A DNA stretch of 17,421 nt from 38-11 sp964539975 (GCA_964539975.1 CAZIKK010000030.1:1-17421), one strand, 5' to 3'. Shown: positions 1-6,604, numbered from the stretch's first letter. Notes: generated from the letters alone by a model not told the origin. Program-made: numbers and translations.

Positions 1-8
1 GCAGAACG

Positions 9-39
9 AAAGCCGGAGAATTGATTCTCCGGCTTTTTT
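9..39. terminator. Intrinsic terminator, strongest for the plus strand
   Basis: A 12-bp GC-rich stem, AAAGCCGGAGAA with TTCTCCGGCTTT, is closed by a TTGA loop. Six T follow on the plus strand (34-39), so it should end a plus-strand gene left of the window. Read on the minus strand the same stem lies 25 nt after the stop of the large secreted-protein gene but has only three T after it. It may work in both directions, more weakly on the minus strand. Confidence 0.85.
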
Positions 40-63
40 ATTCTGTCTATCCGCTAAGGTTTA

Positions 64-2484
64 TTATGGGATCAAGATTGACAGGGCATTTGGAACAGGA
101 ACTTCATTTACATCAATAGCGGATCTTTGATAATAGGTTGTGTCGACACCTGGAAAATGGATACCATGTAGCAATTTAACCGGTTCATTTAAGGCATCGA
201 CTGAGAATTCGGTAAAGCCTACTGTGTCAACGATAGTATAAATGTCATGGTACCATCCAGCATCAAGTCCTGGTGAACCTTCCCAATGGAAATAAACATC
301 CATGATGCCTTCCGGAGAAACAGAAGCTACTGCGTAGGTTTCTGGAGTGGCACCATAGGGATAACCAACTCCCCAGTGATAGTAGACGGTTTCATTTATT
401 GGAATCATTTCGCACCAATCCACCACGCCATGAGCAGCAACCCAGAATGGCGAATCGATCGCAACCGTGAAGGAAGCAGTCAATCCGTCAGCAGAAATTT
501 CAGGATTGAATCCCAGATTAGCAAGTTGACCCGGTGCAGCAGTTGCTGTATAAGTGGTTACGCCTCTAACAGTTCTAGAAATCAACGGAAGCTCTGTCTT
601 ACCGACCCACAGATGGGCTTCACTTAATGTATAAGGCTCAGCCACTTCATAGACTATCTCTGCAAACTCTCCATCGAAATCAACGGTTAGCATTCCAACT
701 GGTGTGCCATTATCTAAGTTATTTTGTCCCGCTCCTCTATACAGTGTGAATATATAGGTACCAGATTCTGTGATTTGATTTGTCCAACCCCAGTTATTTG
801 ATGGATTTCCTGGAACTTTGTTGTTTTCAATAACCTGAGCAGCTGGACCATCAGTGTAAGCGCCATCCGCTCCACCATATGCCCAGATGGTATCATCGTA
901 GCATTTCATATCAGGTTCATTCTCGAAATCATAGCTAAGCGGATCGCCTTCATAGGGAAGTTCCACAAGATGAACACCACCCATTGGACTAGTTTGAGTC
1001 CAACCTGGCTTCAATACTTCACTGACTCTATACTCACCTGCAAGCAAACCTGTAAAACTATAGGCACCATTAATGTCTGTTGCCGTTACAGAAACAGGCA
1101 CCCAAGAAGGACTTTCAAATTTCTCAAGTTTGATCATCCATCCACCCAGTCCAATTTCTGTTCCTGTGCGGTATTTAAAGCCGGAAATTTCGTAAGTAGG
1201 TGGGGTATGAACGGCAAAATCACCGTAGGCGTAAGGTTCGTTAAAACCAGTAGTAATCTCTGTTCTTACATTGGGTGTAGCAGGATCAAATCCAACCAGT
1301 TTGTTGCTGTCTCTCACGATTACCCACATTCTTCCTAATGGATCTTTACCAATACCAACAGGTGTAGAGCCAAAACCGGTATAATTCGCAGTTGCGCCTC
1401 CATCAGGGTTATAGCTGGTTACACTTCCACCAGATGAGTTAGCTATCCAGATTATGCCGTTATCATCGAAAGCAAGCCCCCTAGGAGCACTTCCTGGCAC
1501 TGCTACTTTAACAAAATAGTCACCATCTTTGATGTAGAAGCCTGCAGCCGCCGTGTCCATTATGGTAGCATAAACAATCACTTTTTCAGGATCGCTATCA
1601 TCAACTAGGATGCCATACCCCGAAGGCATATAAGTTGATTCGCTTAATTGGTGTCTAGTGAATGTGTCAAATGGATCATCGATGTTGAAAGAGTAGATAC
1701 CATTGGTAGATCCATAAGTTCCACTACTTCTGTTGACTCTGCTAGATCCGTAGGACACAAACCATAGGGTGCCATTGACATCTATAGTGGCATTGTATGG
1801 TGCGATGTCGAATACAGGTAGAGGATCATCTGAACCTTCTTCAAACATAGCAGCACCATAAACTCTATCACCAACTTCTAACAAATTAGTACCATTGAAA
1901 GCATACTCTTGGAAATATCCCCATTTTTCATAAGCCTTATGGAAACCGATAAAGATTCTTCCATCAGCTGTAACATTGATGCTTCTTGGACAGTCGCCTC
2001 GATCACCAATAGGGAATACAGTGACAGCTTCATCTGTCCCAAAGGTTTTAATGTCACCTGCGGATGTTGATGTTGTGGTCAAGCCTGACACATCAAACTG
2101 TATTCTTGCAACAGAGCCTTGTACAGTCGCTACACCTGAGTCAGCTCCTGTGTTAAGTGCCCAGGCATTTCCAGCTGGATCAATGGCAAGGCGGCTGGTA
2201 CGCCAACCAGCTGGTGAGATTGCTGTCATAACGTCAACATTGCTACCGAACAAGTCACCCCAAGGACCTGTATCACCTGCTCTTGGAGCAGTGAAGTACC
2301 TTGCAACCACCAATGGAGTAGCAGCAGTTAAATCGACTTTTGAAACAGATGCATCGCCCATGTTTGGGATATAGGCGTATGCCGGCTCAACCGATTCTTC
2401 TCCAAAAGCCATGGTAGGTAGCAAAGTAATCATCAAGGTTAATGCCATAATGAAACTCAATAATTTGCTCCTTTTAAAACTCAT
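64..2484 (-). CDS. Secreted beta-propeller / SdrD B-like surface protein, 806 aa
   Basis: The protein starts with a clear signal peptide (residues 1 to about 28: basic MSFKRSK, a hydrophobic core, then AFGEE), so it is exported. Residues about 37-430 hold repeated segments of the type IDPAGNAWAL, VTADGRIFIGF, FDDNGIIWIAN and DPLGRMWVIV, as in NHL/Vgb-like beta-propellers. Residues about 432-520 resemble an SdrD/Cna-B-type domain (ISGFKY, then DINGAYSFTGLLAGEYRV). The last 280 residues are unassigned, with beta-rich segments and two Cys-containing turns. I see no LPXTG anchor, SLH domain or C-terminal membrane helix, so it may be released or held non-covalently. The start is fixed by AGGAGG 8 nt upstream of ATG and by the signal peptide. 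The leader carries two cyclic di-GMP riboswitches, which suggests a role in adhesion or biofilm; ligand and substrate are unknown. Confidence 0.85.
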   Translation of the reverse strand: MSFKRSKLLSFIMALTLMITLLPTMAFGEESVEPAYAYIPNMGDASVSKVDLTAATPLVVARYFTAPRAGDTGPWGDLFGSNVDVMTAISPAGWRTSRLAIDPAGNAWALNTGADSGVATVQGSVARIQFDVSGLTTTSTSAGDIKTFGTDEAVTVFPIGDRGDCPRSINVTADGRIFIGFHKAYEKWGYFQEYAFNGTNLLEVGDRVYGAAMFEEGSDDPLPVFDIAPYNATIDVNGTLWFVSYGSSRVNRSSGTYGSTNGIYSFNIDDPFDTFTRHQLSESTYMPSGYGILVDDSDPEKVIVYATIMDTAAAGFYIKDGDYFVKVAVPGSAPRGLAFDDNGIIWIANSSGGSVTSYNPDGGATANYTGFGSTPVGIGKDPLGRMWVIVRDSNKLVGFDPATPNVRTEITTGFNEPYAYGDFAVHTPPTYEISGFKYRTGTEIGLGGWMIKLEKFESPSWVPVSVTATDINGAYSFTGLLAGEYRVSEVLKPGWTQTSPMGGVHLVELPYEGDPLSYDFENEPDMKCYDDTIWAYGGADGAYTDGPAAQVIENNKVPGNPSNNWGWTNQITESGTYIFTLYRGAGQNNLDNGTPVGMLTVDFDGEFAEIVYEVAEPYTLSEAHLWVGKTELPLISRTVRGVTTYTATAAPGQLANLGFNPEISADGLTASFTVAIDSPFWVAAHGVVDWCEMIPINETVYYHWGVGYPYGATPETYAVASVSPEGIMDVYFHWEGSPGLDAGWYHDIYTIVDTVGFTEFSVDALNEPVKLLHGIHFPGVDTTYYQRSAIDVNEVPVPNALSILIP

Positions 2485-2581
2485 CGCAAATTCCTCCTAA
2501 ATTTTTTTTTTGAAAAGCAAGAATATTTCTGTCCAGATCAAGTTTAGCGTGCAAATGAAAGTCTGTTCTACTCAATAACAC
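2474..2581 (-). CDS. Candidate short leader ORF, 35 aa
   Basis: A GTG at 2581-2579 lies 5 nt after GGAGG inside AAGGGAGGTGATT, an almost perfect anti-SD complement that is stronger than the site of the gene downstream. The frame runs 35 codons and stops at TAA (2476-2474), eight bases beyond the A of the ATG at 2484, so the two reading frames overlap. It contains a run of ten A and reads straight through the ribosome binding site of the large gene. This layout would allow translational coupling or RBS exposure by translating ribosomes. The peptide has no recognisable family, and the start codon is not ATG. It could also be a chance frame, with the SD-like sequence serving another purpose. Confidence 0.35.
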   Translation of the reverse strand: MLLSRTDFHLHAKLDLDRNILAFQKKNLGGICDEF

Positions 2582-2600
2582 AATCACCTCCCTTAAAGAC

Positions 2601-2625
2601 AAAAAAACCGACCAAATGGTCGGTT
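2601..2625 (-). terminator. Terminator of the class II c-di-GMP riboswitch
   Basis: Read on the minus strand, AACCGACC (2625-2618), loop ATTT and GGTCGGTT (2613-2606) form a perfect 8-bp stem, and the T-run at 2607-2601 follows. The 5' arm is exactly the conserved 3' segment of the class II cyclic di-GMP aptamer, so aptamer and terminator cannot form together. Ligand binding should therefore favour read-through into the secreted-protein gene. Confidence 0.9.
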
Positions 2626-2686
2626 ACGCTTTTAACTCCCCTAAGACAAAGCGTCCATATAAGTCTTAGGATCATCATTCCCAAAA
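2618..2686 (-). promoter_or_regulatory. Cyclic di-GMP-II riboswitch aptamer
   Basis: In transcript order the segment has GGGAATGATGA (2682 onward), then CCTAAGAC (2670-2663), ACGCTTT (2654-2648), GTCTTAGG (2647-2640), GGAGTTAA and AAAGCGT (2632-2626), ending AACCGACC (2625-2618). CCTAAGAC pairs with GTCTTAGG and ACGCTTT with AAAGCGT, interleaved as an H-type pseudoknot. The same topology and the motifs AATGATGA, GAGTTA and AACCGACC occur in the Clostridium acetobutylicum class II aptamer as I remember it. The outer P1 helix is weak here (TGG with CCA), which may suit switching against the terminator. The call rests on by-eye comparison; a covariance-model scan would settle it. Confidence 0.9.
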
Positions 2687-2712
2687 TTTTGAAATTTTTA
2701 TGTTTAGGTTGT

Positions 2713-2749
2713 AAAAACAAAATAAACTGCCTAACAGCAGTTAGACAGT
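2713..2749 (-). terminator. Terminator of the class I c-di-GMP riboswitch
   Basis: On the minus strand ACTGTCTAAC (2749-2740), loop TGCT and GTTAGGCAGT (2735-2726) form a 10-bp stem with one G-T wobble, followed by the U-rich tail TTATTTTGTTTTT. The 5' arm takes nucleotides from the 3' side of the class I aptamer, so the folded aptamer should block it. An intrinsic terminator placed here, before a second aptamer, means transcription has to pass two gates. Confidence 0.8.
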
Positions 2750-2832
2750 CATCATATCTTAAGTAATATTCTGTGATAAGCCAATACCTTAGACTCACAA
2801 CTTTGCGCCCTCAATTTTCATTGAGTTTGCCA
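2740..2832 (-). promoter_or_regulatory. Cyclic di-GMP-I (GEMM) riboswitch aptamer
   Basis: In transcript order the class I signature is present: GGCAAAC (2831-2825), then a hairpin CTCAAT-GAAA-ATTGAG (2825-2810) with a GNRA tetraloop, then GGCGCAAAG (2809-2801), GTCTAAGG (2794-2787) and ATGATGACT at the 3' side (2755-2747). TCTAAG and TATGA resemble the two strands of a tetraloop receptor that the GAAA loop docks into in this class. The A of CGCAAAG that stacks between the two guanines of the ligand is kept. Departures from the usual consensus are GGCGC in place of GGACGC, a poor P1a helix, and an upper P2 that I cannot fold cleanly by hand. Confidence 0.82.
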
Positions 2833-2860
2833 ATTAAAATAATTATGAACTTGTAACTAA

Positions 2861-2869
2861 ATTATAACA
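2861..2869 (-). promoter_or_regulatory. Extended -10 promoter for the riboswitch leader
   Basis: Read on the minus strand, TGTTATAAT is an extended -10 (TGn-TATAAT). A poor -35 candidate, TGTACA (2888-2883), lies 16 bp upstream. Transcription would start near 2854, about 22 nt before GGCAAAC of the first aptamer, giving a leader of about 370 nt. This placement just ahead of an aptamer supports both calls. Confidence 0.7.
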
Positions 2870-2945
2870 CAATATTCATATTTGTACAGTTATTTATATT
2901 CAAGTTTTTGAGAATTCATTTATTGGAGCACTTATCAAAAAAACG

Positions 2946-2974
2946 TTGTCATTGTTAAATATATGTCGTATAAT
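2946..2974 (+). promoter_or_regulatory. Sigma-A-type promoter of the grd operon
   Basis: TTGTCA (2946-2951) and TATAAT (2969-2974) are separated by exactly 17 bp. Transcription should start near 2981, about 20 nt before the first glycine aptamer. It diverges from the riboswitch-controlled gene on the left; the 75 bases between the two promoters are AT-rich and show no gene or clear operator. Confidence 0.9.
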
Positions 2975-3000
2975 GGTGACAAATCATAAAGTTGGGTGAA

Positions 3001-3170
3001 GCGTGCGGGAGAGACTATCATAAGATAGCGCCGAAGGAATAAGCTTTATTTTACCGAAATAAAGTGATGATCTCAGGCAAAGGGACCGTACGTGGACAAG
3101 ACTCTGGAAAGCGTAGCACCGAAGGAGCAATTCACAATAGTGAGGAAACTCTCAGGTCAATAACAGAGTA
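3001..3170 (+). promoter_or_regulatory. Tandem glycine riboswitch
   Basis: Two aptamers follow each other. Aptamer 1 (3001-3093) is closed by GCGTGCGG with CCGTACGT and holds GGGAGAG, GCGCCGAAGGA and TCTCAGGCAAA. Aptamer 2 (3101-3169) is closed by ACTCTG with CAGAGT and holds CACCGAAGGAGCAA and CTCTCAGGTCAA. The short linker GGACAAG and the leader before aptamer 1 could form the kink-turn described for this class. The 3' strand of the aptamer 2 P1 helix overlaps the 5' arm of the following terminator, so glycine binding should block termination and switch the operon on. This fits a catabolic role: the pathway is made only when its substrate is plentiful. Confidence 0.95.
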
Positions 3171-3196
3171 GCAGGTGTTTAACTTGCTATTTTTTT
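3167..3196 (+). terminator. Glycine-controlled terminator before grdX
   Basis: AGTAGCAGG (3167-3175) pairs with CTTGCTATT (3183-3191) around a TGTTTAA loop. The run of seven T starts at 3190. Bases 3167-3169 belong also to the P1 helix of the second glycine aptamer, so the two structures exclude each other. The stem is short and contains wobbles, which suits a switch. The ribosome binding site of grdX (3201-3206) lies just beyond it. Confidence 0.85.
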
Positions 3197-3210
3197 ATTT
3201 GGAGGGAAAG

Positions 3211-3582
3211 ATGGAGCAAACCATGATTATTACCAACAATCCGAAGGTGAATGAAAAATATCATGACAGCAAGACAGTTAAATTTCTAGAAGGAACCTAT
3301 TTAGATGTTCTTCTAGCTGCAAGAAATATTGTCCATAAAGGAGGTGTGCTGTTGACCCACCCACTATCAAGCAGCTTGAAGCCAAATGAAACGCCATATA
3401 AATCATTGTTAGTTGCTCAAAACAAAGAGGAAGTTGATTTAAAGTCAATTGATTTGATTGAAAACAGCATAGCTACTGCACAAAAATTTGGAAGTCATCC
3501 TAAGGAAATGGCGATTAAAAAACGAGAAGACTATAAGTTGATTGACTTAGACTTATTTGATCATGTAATGGATAAAATCTAA
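3211..3582 (+). CDS. grdX: GrdX family protein
   Basis: The protein is a small (123 aa) cytoplasmic member of the GrdX family, found at the head of glycine, sarcosine and betaine reductase operons. Its molecular function is not known. Recognised features are the N-terminal MIITNNPKV stretch, an AARNIVHKGGVLLTHPLSSSLKPNETPYKS core and an acidic C-terminus. The start at 3211 is chosen because GGAGGG lies 4 nt upstream; an upstream in-frame GTG at 3175 would sit inside the riboswitch terminator and is not credible. It is the first gene behind the glycine riboswitch and lies 22 nt before grdE. Confidence 0.9.
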   Translation: MEQTMIITNNPKVNEKYHDSKTVKFLEGTYLDVLLAARNIVHKGGVLLTHPLSSSLKPNETPYKSLLVAQNKEEVDLKSIDLIENSIATAQKFGSHPKEMAIKKREDYKLIDLDLFDHVMDKI

Positions 3583-3604
3583 AAAAATCCTATGGAGGTG
3601 AATG

Positions 3605-4891
3605 ATGCGACTCGAATTGAATTATATCACAATCAATGAGATGCAATTTTCAAGCATGTCAAAAATCCATAACCAAACACTATTGATAAACAAGAAAGAA
3701 TTGGAAGACTTAATTTTGAAGGACGAACACATTCAATCAGTGGAGTTGGATATCGCAAGACCTGGCGAAAGTGTAAGAATTACGCCAGTAAAAGATGTAT
3801 TAGAGCCACGGATCAAAGAACAGAGTTCATCTGGTGTTTTTCCAGGTGTGATTTCTGGTGTAGAAACGGTGGGAAGCGGAAGAACTAACGTCTTGAAAGG
3901 GGTTGCTGTAGTAACATCAGGAAGGATTGTTGGCTTCCAAGAAGGTATAATTGACATGTCTGGAGAAGGCGCGAAATACACACCATTCTCGGAGACCGTT
4001 AATTTGGTGATGACATGTCACTGCCATGACTCTATCAAGGCTCATGAACATGAAAAAGCAGTGCGTTATGCGGGGTTACGAGCGGCAGAATATCTTGGGA
4101 AACTCTCTATAGGGATAGAGGGAGACAGTTTGGAGACATATGAGACATTGCCATTGTTGCAGAGTGTTTCGCATTATCCGGAGTTGCCAAAAGTAGCATA
4201 CGTGCAGATGTTGCAGAGTCAAGGATTGTTGCATGACACTTATGTATATGGAGTGGATGCAAAACACATATTGCCAACACTGCTCTATCCTACAGAGTTG
4301 ATGGATGGGGCTATCATAAGCGGGAATTGTGTTTCAGCATGTGACAAAAACACGACTTATCATCATCAAAACAATTGCGTTATTCAAGATTTGTTTAAAC
4401 AACATGGCAAGGAGATAAACTTTGTCGGCGTGGTAATAACAAATGAAAATGTCTATTTGGCAGACAAAGAAAGATCTTCTGACTGGACAGCGAAGCTAGT
4501 CGAATATCTTGGTGTGGATGGGGTCATTATTTCTCAAGAAGGATTTGGAAATCCAGACACAGATTTGATCATGAATTGCAGAAAAATTGAAAGCAAAGGA
4601 ATTGATACCGTGATCATTACGGATGAATATGCTGGAAGAGATGGTGCTTCTCAGTCTCTGGCAGATGCCCACCAAAGCGCTGATGCTGTGGTTACGGGAG
4701 GAAATGCCAATGAGCTCATTGTTCTAGATCCAATGAAAAAGACAATCGGCCATATTGAGTATGTTGAAAAAATTGCGGGTGGATTCAATGGCAATATTAA
4801 TGAAAATGGCAGTATCGTAGTAGAGCTGCAAGCAATAATTGGATCCACCAATGAACTTGGTTTCGGGAAGCTATCAGCAAAAGACATATAG
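3605..4891 (+). CDS. grdE: Glycine reductase component B, alpha/beta proprotein GrdE
   Basis: GrdE is the proprotein of substrate-binding component B (428 aa). It is cleaved before a cysteine that becomes a pyruvoyl group, which forms a Schiff base with glycine. The site is seen as SGNCVSACDKN with Cys at residue 242, the position reported for Eubacterium acidaminophilum. Family motifs include ARPGESVRITPVKDV, VGSGRTNVLKG, VYLADKERSSDWTAKL and TDEYAGRDGASQSLAD. The start at 3605 is chosen over 3602 because it is 6 nt from GGAGG and gives the usual MRLEL beginning. A Cys/His-rich stretch (C138-H-C-H141, then HEHE) looks unusual for the family. The partner GrdB starts 11 nt downstream. Substrate is taken as glycine because of the glycine riboswitch and the full A/C set; sarcosine or betaine paralogues (GrdG, GrdI) are less likely. 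Confidence 0.95.
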   Translation: MRLELNYITINEMQFSSMSKIHNQTLLINKKELEDLILKDEHIQSVELDIARPGESVRITPVKDVLEPRIKEQSSSGVFPGVISGVETVGSGRTNVLKGVAVVTSGRIVGFQEGIIDMSGEGAKYTPFSETVNLVMTCHCHDSIKAHEHEKAVRYAGLRAAEYLGKLSIGIEGDSLETYETLPLLQSVSHYPELPKVAYVQMLQSQGLLHDTYVYGVDAKHILPTLLYPTELMDGAIISGNCVSACDKNTTYHHQNNCVIQDLFKQHGKEINFVGVVITNENVYLADKERSSDWTAKLVEYLGVDGVIISQEGFGNPDTDLIMNCRKIESKGIDTVIITDEYAGRDGASQSLADAHQSADAVVTGGNANELIVLDPMKKTIGHIEYVEKIAGGFNGNINENGSIVVELQAIIGSTNELGFGKLSAKDI

Positions 4892-4902
4892 GGAGGTGTG
4901 AT

Positions 4903-6210
4903 ATGGAAAAACTAAAGATAATACACTATATCAATCAGTTTTATGCAGGAATAGGTGGTGAGGAAAAAGCGGATGAACCACCACAATTGATTAAAGGACC
5001 TGTTGGACCAGGGATTGCCTTACAAGCAGCTTTGGGAGAATCTGGAGATATCGTAGCTACTGTCGTATGCGGGGACTCTACGTATACTGAAAAAATGGAT
5101 GAAACAAGAGAAAGAATAAAAGAATTGGTGAAGCCGTTCAATTTTGATATGATTATTGCCGGTCCCGCTTTTAATGCTGGGCGTTATGGTGTGGCTTGTG
5201 GCGATGTGGCTTCATTTCTGCAAAAAGAATTAGGTGTTTTTGCACTGACAGGAATGTATCCGGAAAATCCTGGAGTAGACCTTTATAAAAAAGAGCTCTA
5301 TATCTTAGAAACAAAAAACAGTGCAGCAGACATGAGAAAAGCAATCAAAAAAATGGCGACATTTGCTCTAAGGATGAAGCAAAACGATGTAATAGAAGGG
5401 TACAAAGAAGAAGGTTACATAAAGAGAGGATTGCGACGCAATTATTTCAACGATAAACGTGGTTCAGAAAGAGCAGTGGACATGCTCATTTCAAAAATGA
5501 ACCAACGACCTTATGAAACCGAATATAGCATGCCTGAATTTGACCGTGTTAAACCAGGCAATAGCATTAAGGATTTGACGAAAGCAAAAATAGCGATTGT
5601 GACTTCAGGAGGCATCGTACCAAAAGGAAATCCTGACCATATTGAATCTTCAAGTGCGTCGAAGTACGGGAAGTACTCTATTAAAGAATTTAACAATCTG
5701 TCAAACATGGACCACGAAACAGCACATGGTGGATATGACCCCATATTTGCTAACGAAGACGCTGATCGAGTGGTGCCAGTAGATGTGTTGAGAGACCTTG
5801 AGAAAGAAGGGAAAATCGGGAAATTACATCCGTATTTTTATTCAACAACGGGGAACGGCACAGCCGTTGCGAGCGCAAAAAAATTTGCAACGGATATAGC
5901 CCTTGATTTAAAAGAGAATAAAGTGGATGCCGTCATACTCACATCGACCTGAGGCACGTGTACACGTTGCGGAGCAACGATGGTTAAAGAAATTGAAAAA
6001 ACAGGCATTCCGGTTGTGCATATGTGCACCATTGTTCCGATTTCAAAAACGGTTGGTGCCAATAGGATTGTGCCAACAATCGCAATACCTCATCCCCTTG
6101 GCGATCCTGGATTAACACGAGAAGAGGAGAAAAAACTAAGACGCCAATTAGTAGAAAAAGCATTAAAGTCGTTGACTACTAATATTTCAGATCAAACTGT
6201 ATTTGAATAA
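4903..6210 (+). CDS. grdB: Glycine reductase component B selenoprotein GrdB (in-frame UGA = Sec350)
   Basis: GrdB is the gamma subunit of component B (435 aa). It takes the carboxymethyl group from the glycine imine held on GrdE and passes it to selenoprotein A. A frame-preserving TGA at 5950-5952 encodes selenocysteine 350 in the conserved motif U-GTCTRCGATMVKEIE; translation continues in frame to TAA at 6208-6210. Without read-through the protein would end at 349 aa and lose the active site. The N-terminal KIIHYINQFYAGIGGE and the DPIFANEDADRVVPVD stretch are typical. GGGAGGTG precedes ATG, overlapping the end of grdE. A compact hairpin just after the UGA is a good SECIS candidate. The gene therefore implies selB, selA, selC and selD elsewhere in the genome. 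Confidence 0.96.
5965..5979 (+). promoter_or_regulatory. Candidate bacterial SECIS hairpin in grdB
   Basis: CGTTGC and GCAACG pair perfectly around a GGA loop. The loop starts 18 nt after the end of the UGA codon and has G in its first two positions, which meets the loose bacterial SECIS rules (short loop, 16-37 nt from UGA). A 12-nt palindrome ACGTGTACACGT (5956-5967) overlaps the stem and could give a competing fold. I could not find an equally good hairpin after the grdA UGA. Confidence 0.55.
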
Positions 6211-6243
6211 AGAGAAAATAGGATTTCTATTTTTGTGAAAAGA

Positions 6244-6252
6244 TGTTACAAT
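6244..6252 (+). promoter_or_regulatory. Possible internal promoter before trxA
   Basis: TGTTACAAT is an extended -10 (TGn-TACAAT), 34 nt ahead of the trxA start, in the only gap of more than 70 nt between operon genes apart from riboswitch and terminator regions. The matching -35 (TTTCTA, 6224-6229) is poor. A weak AT-rich hairpin, AAAATAG with CTATTTT (about 6215-6233), lies just upstream. Extra transcription of trxA and grdA would suit the small electron carriers, which are needed in excess over components B and C. Confidence 0.4.
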
Positions 6253-6286
6253 AGATTAGTGAGAAAATGGAATGGAGGTGTTACAA

Positions 6287-6604
6287 ATGATCGAATTAAC
6301 AAAAGAAAATTTTGAAGACGAAGTATTGCAAGCAAAGGGATATGTGTTGGTTGATTTTTGGGGCGATGCCTGCGAACCCTGTAAAGCGCTCATGCCAGAT
6401 ATTGTTTCGCTTGAAGAATCTTATGGAGAGAAAATCAAGTTTGCGAAACTAAACACATCAAAAGCCAGAAGAGTTGCAATCAGCCAAAGAGTATTGGGGT
6501 TGCCGACAATTTTAATTTATAAAGATGGACAAATTGTCGAAGAAATCACAAAAGATCATGCAAATAAAAACAACATTGAAGCAGCGATCAATAAGCATGT
6601 CTAA
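6287..6604 (+). CDS. trxA: Thioredoxin, grd-associated
   Basis: A 105-aa thioredoxin-fold protein with active site W25-GDA-C29-E-P-C32-K and the cis-proline region GLPTILIYKDG. In glycine reduction, thioredoxin supplies electrons to regenerate the oxidised selenoprotein A after acetyl transfer. The CEPC centre differs from the usual CGPC; departures at this position are also known in thioredoxins of other glycine-reducing anaerobes. The start at 6287 is chosen because GGAGG (6274-6278) lies 8 nt upstream; the in-frame ATG at 6272 overlaps that site. It lies between grdB and grdA, and no thioredoxin reductase gene is in the window, so its reductase must be encoded elsewhere. Confidence 0.93.
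   Translation: MIELTKENFEDEVLQAKGYVLVDFWGDACEPCKALMPDIVSLEESYGEKIKFAKLNTSKARRVAISQRVLGLPTILIYKDGQIVEEITKDHANKNNIEAAINKHV

Noticed and set aside
970..2374. Several plus-strand ORFs of 110-135 aa inside 64-2484
   Set aside because: They are antisense shadows of the secreted-protein gene without RBS or family features.
2568..2798. 76-aa minus-strand ORF in the leader of the secreted-protein gene
   Set aside because: It runs through both riboswitch structures and a terminator, lacks a good RBS, and its codons are explained by the RNA elements.
2905..2919. CodY-like box between the divergent promoters
   Set aside because: About six mismatches to the AATTTTCWGAAAATT consensus in an AT-rich background.
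3175..3210. Extended N-terminus for grdX from GTG at 3175
   Set aside because: That start is inside the riboswitch terminator stem; GGAGGG at 3201 places the start at 3211.
5950..5952. TGA in grdB (and 6778-6780 in grdA) as nonsense mutations or frameshifts
   Set aside because: Both fall exactly at the known selenocysteine positions with intact flanking motifs (U-GTCTRC and CFVU-TAAGAM).
5927..6115. 62-aa plus-strand ORF over the grdB Sec region
   Set aside because: It is a shadow in another frame of grdB after read-through of UGA.
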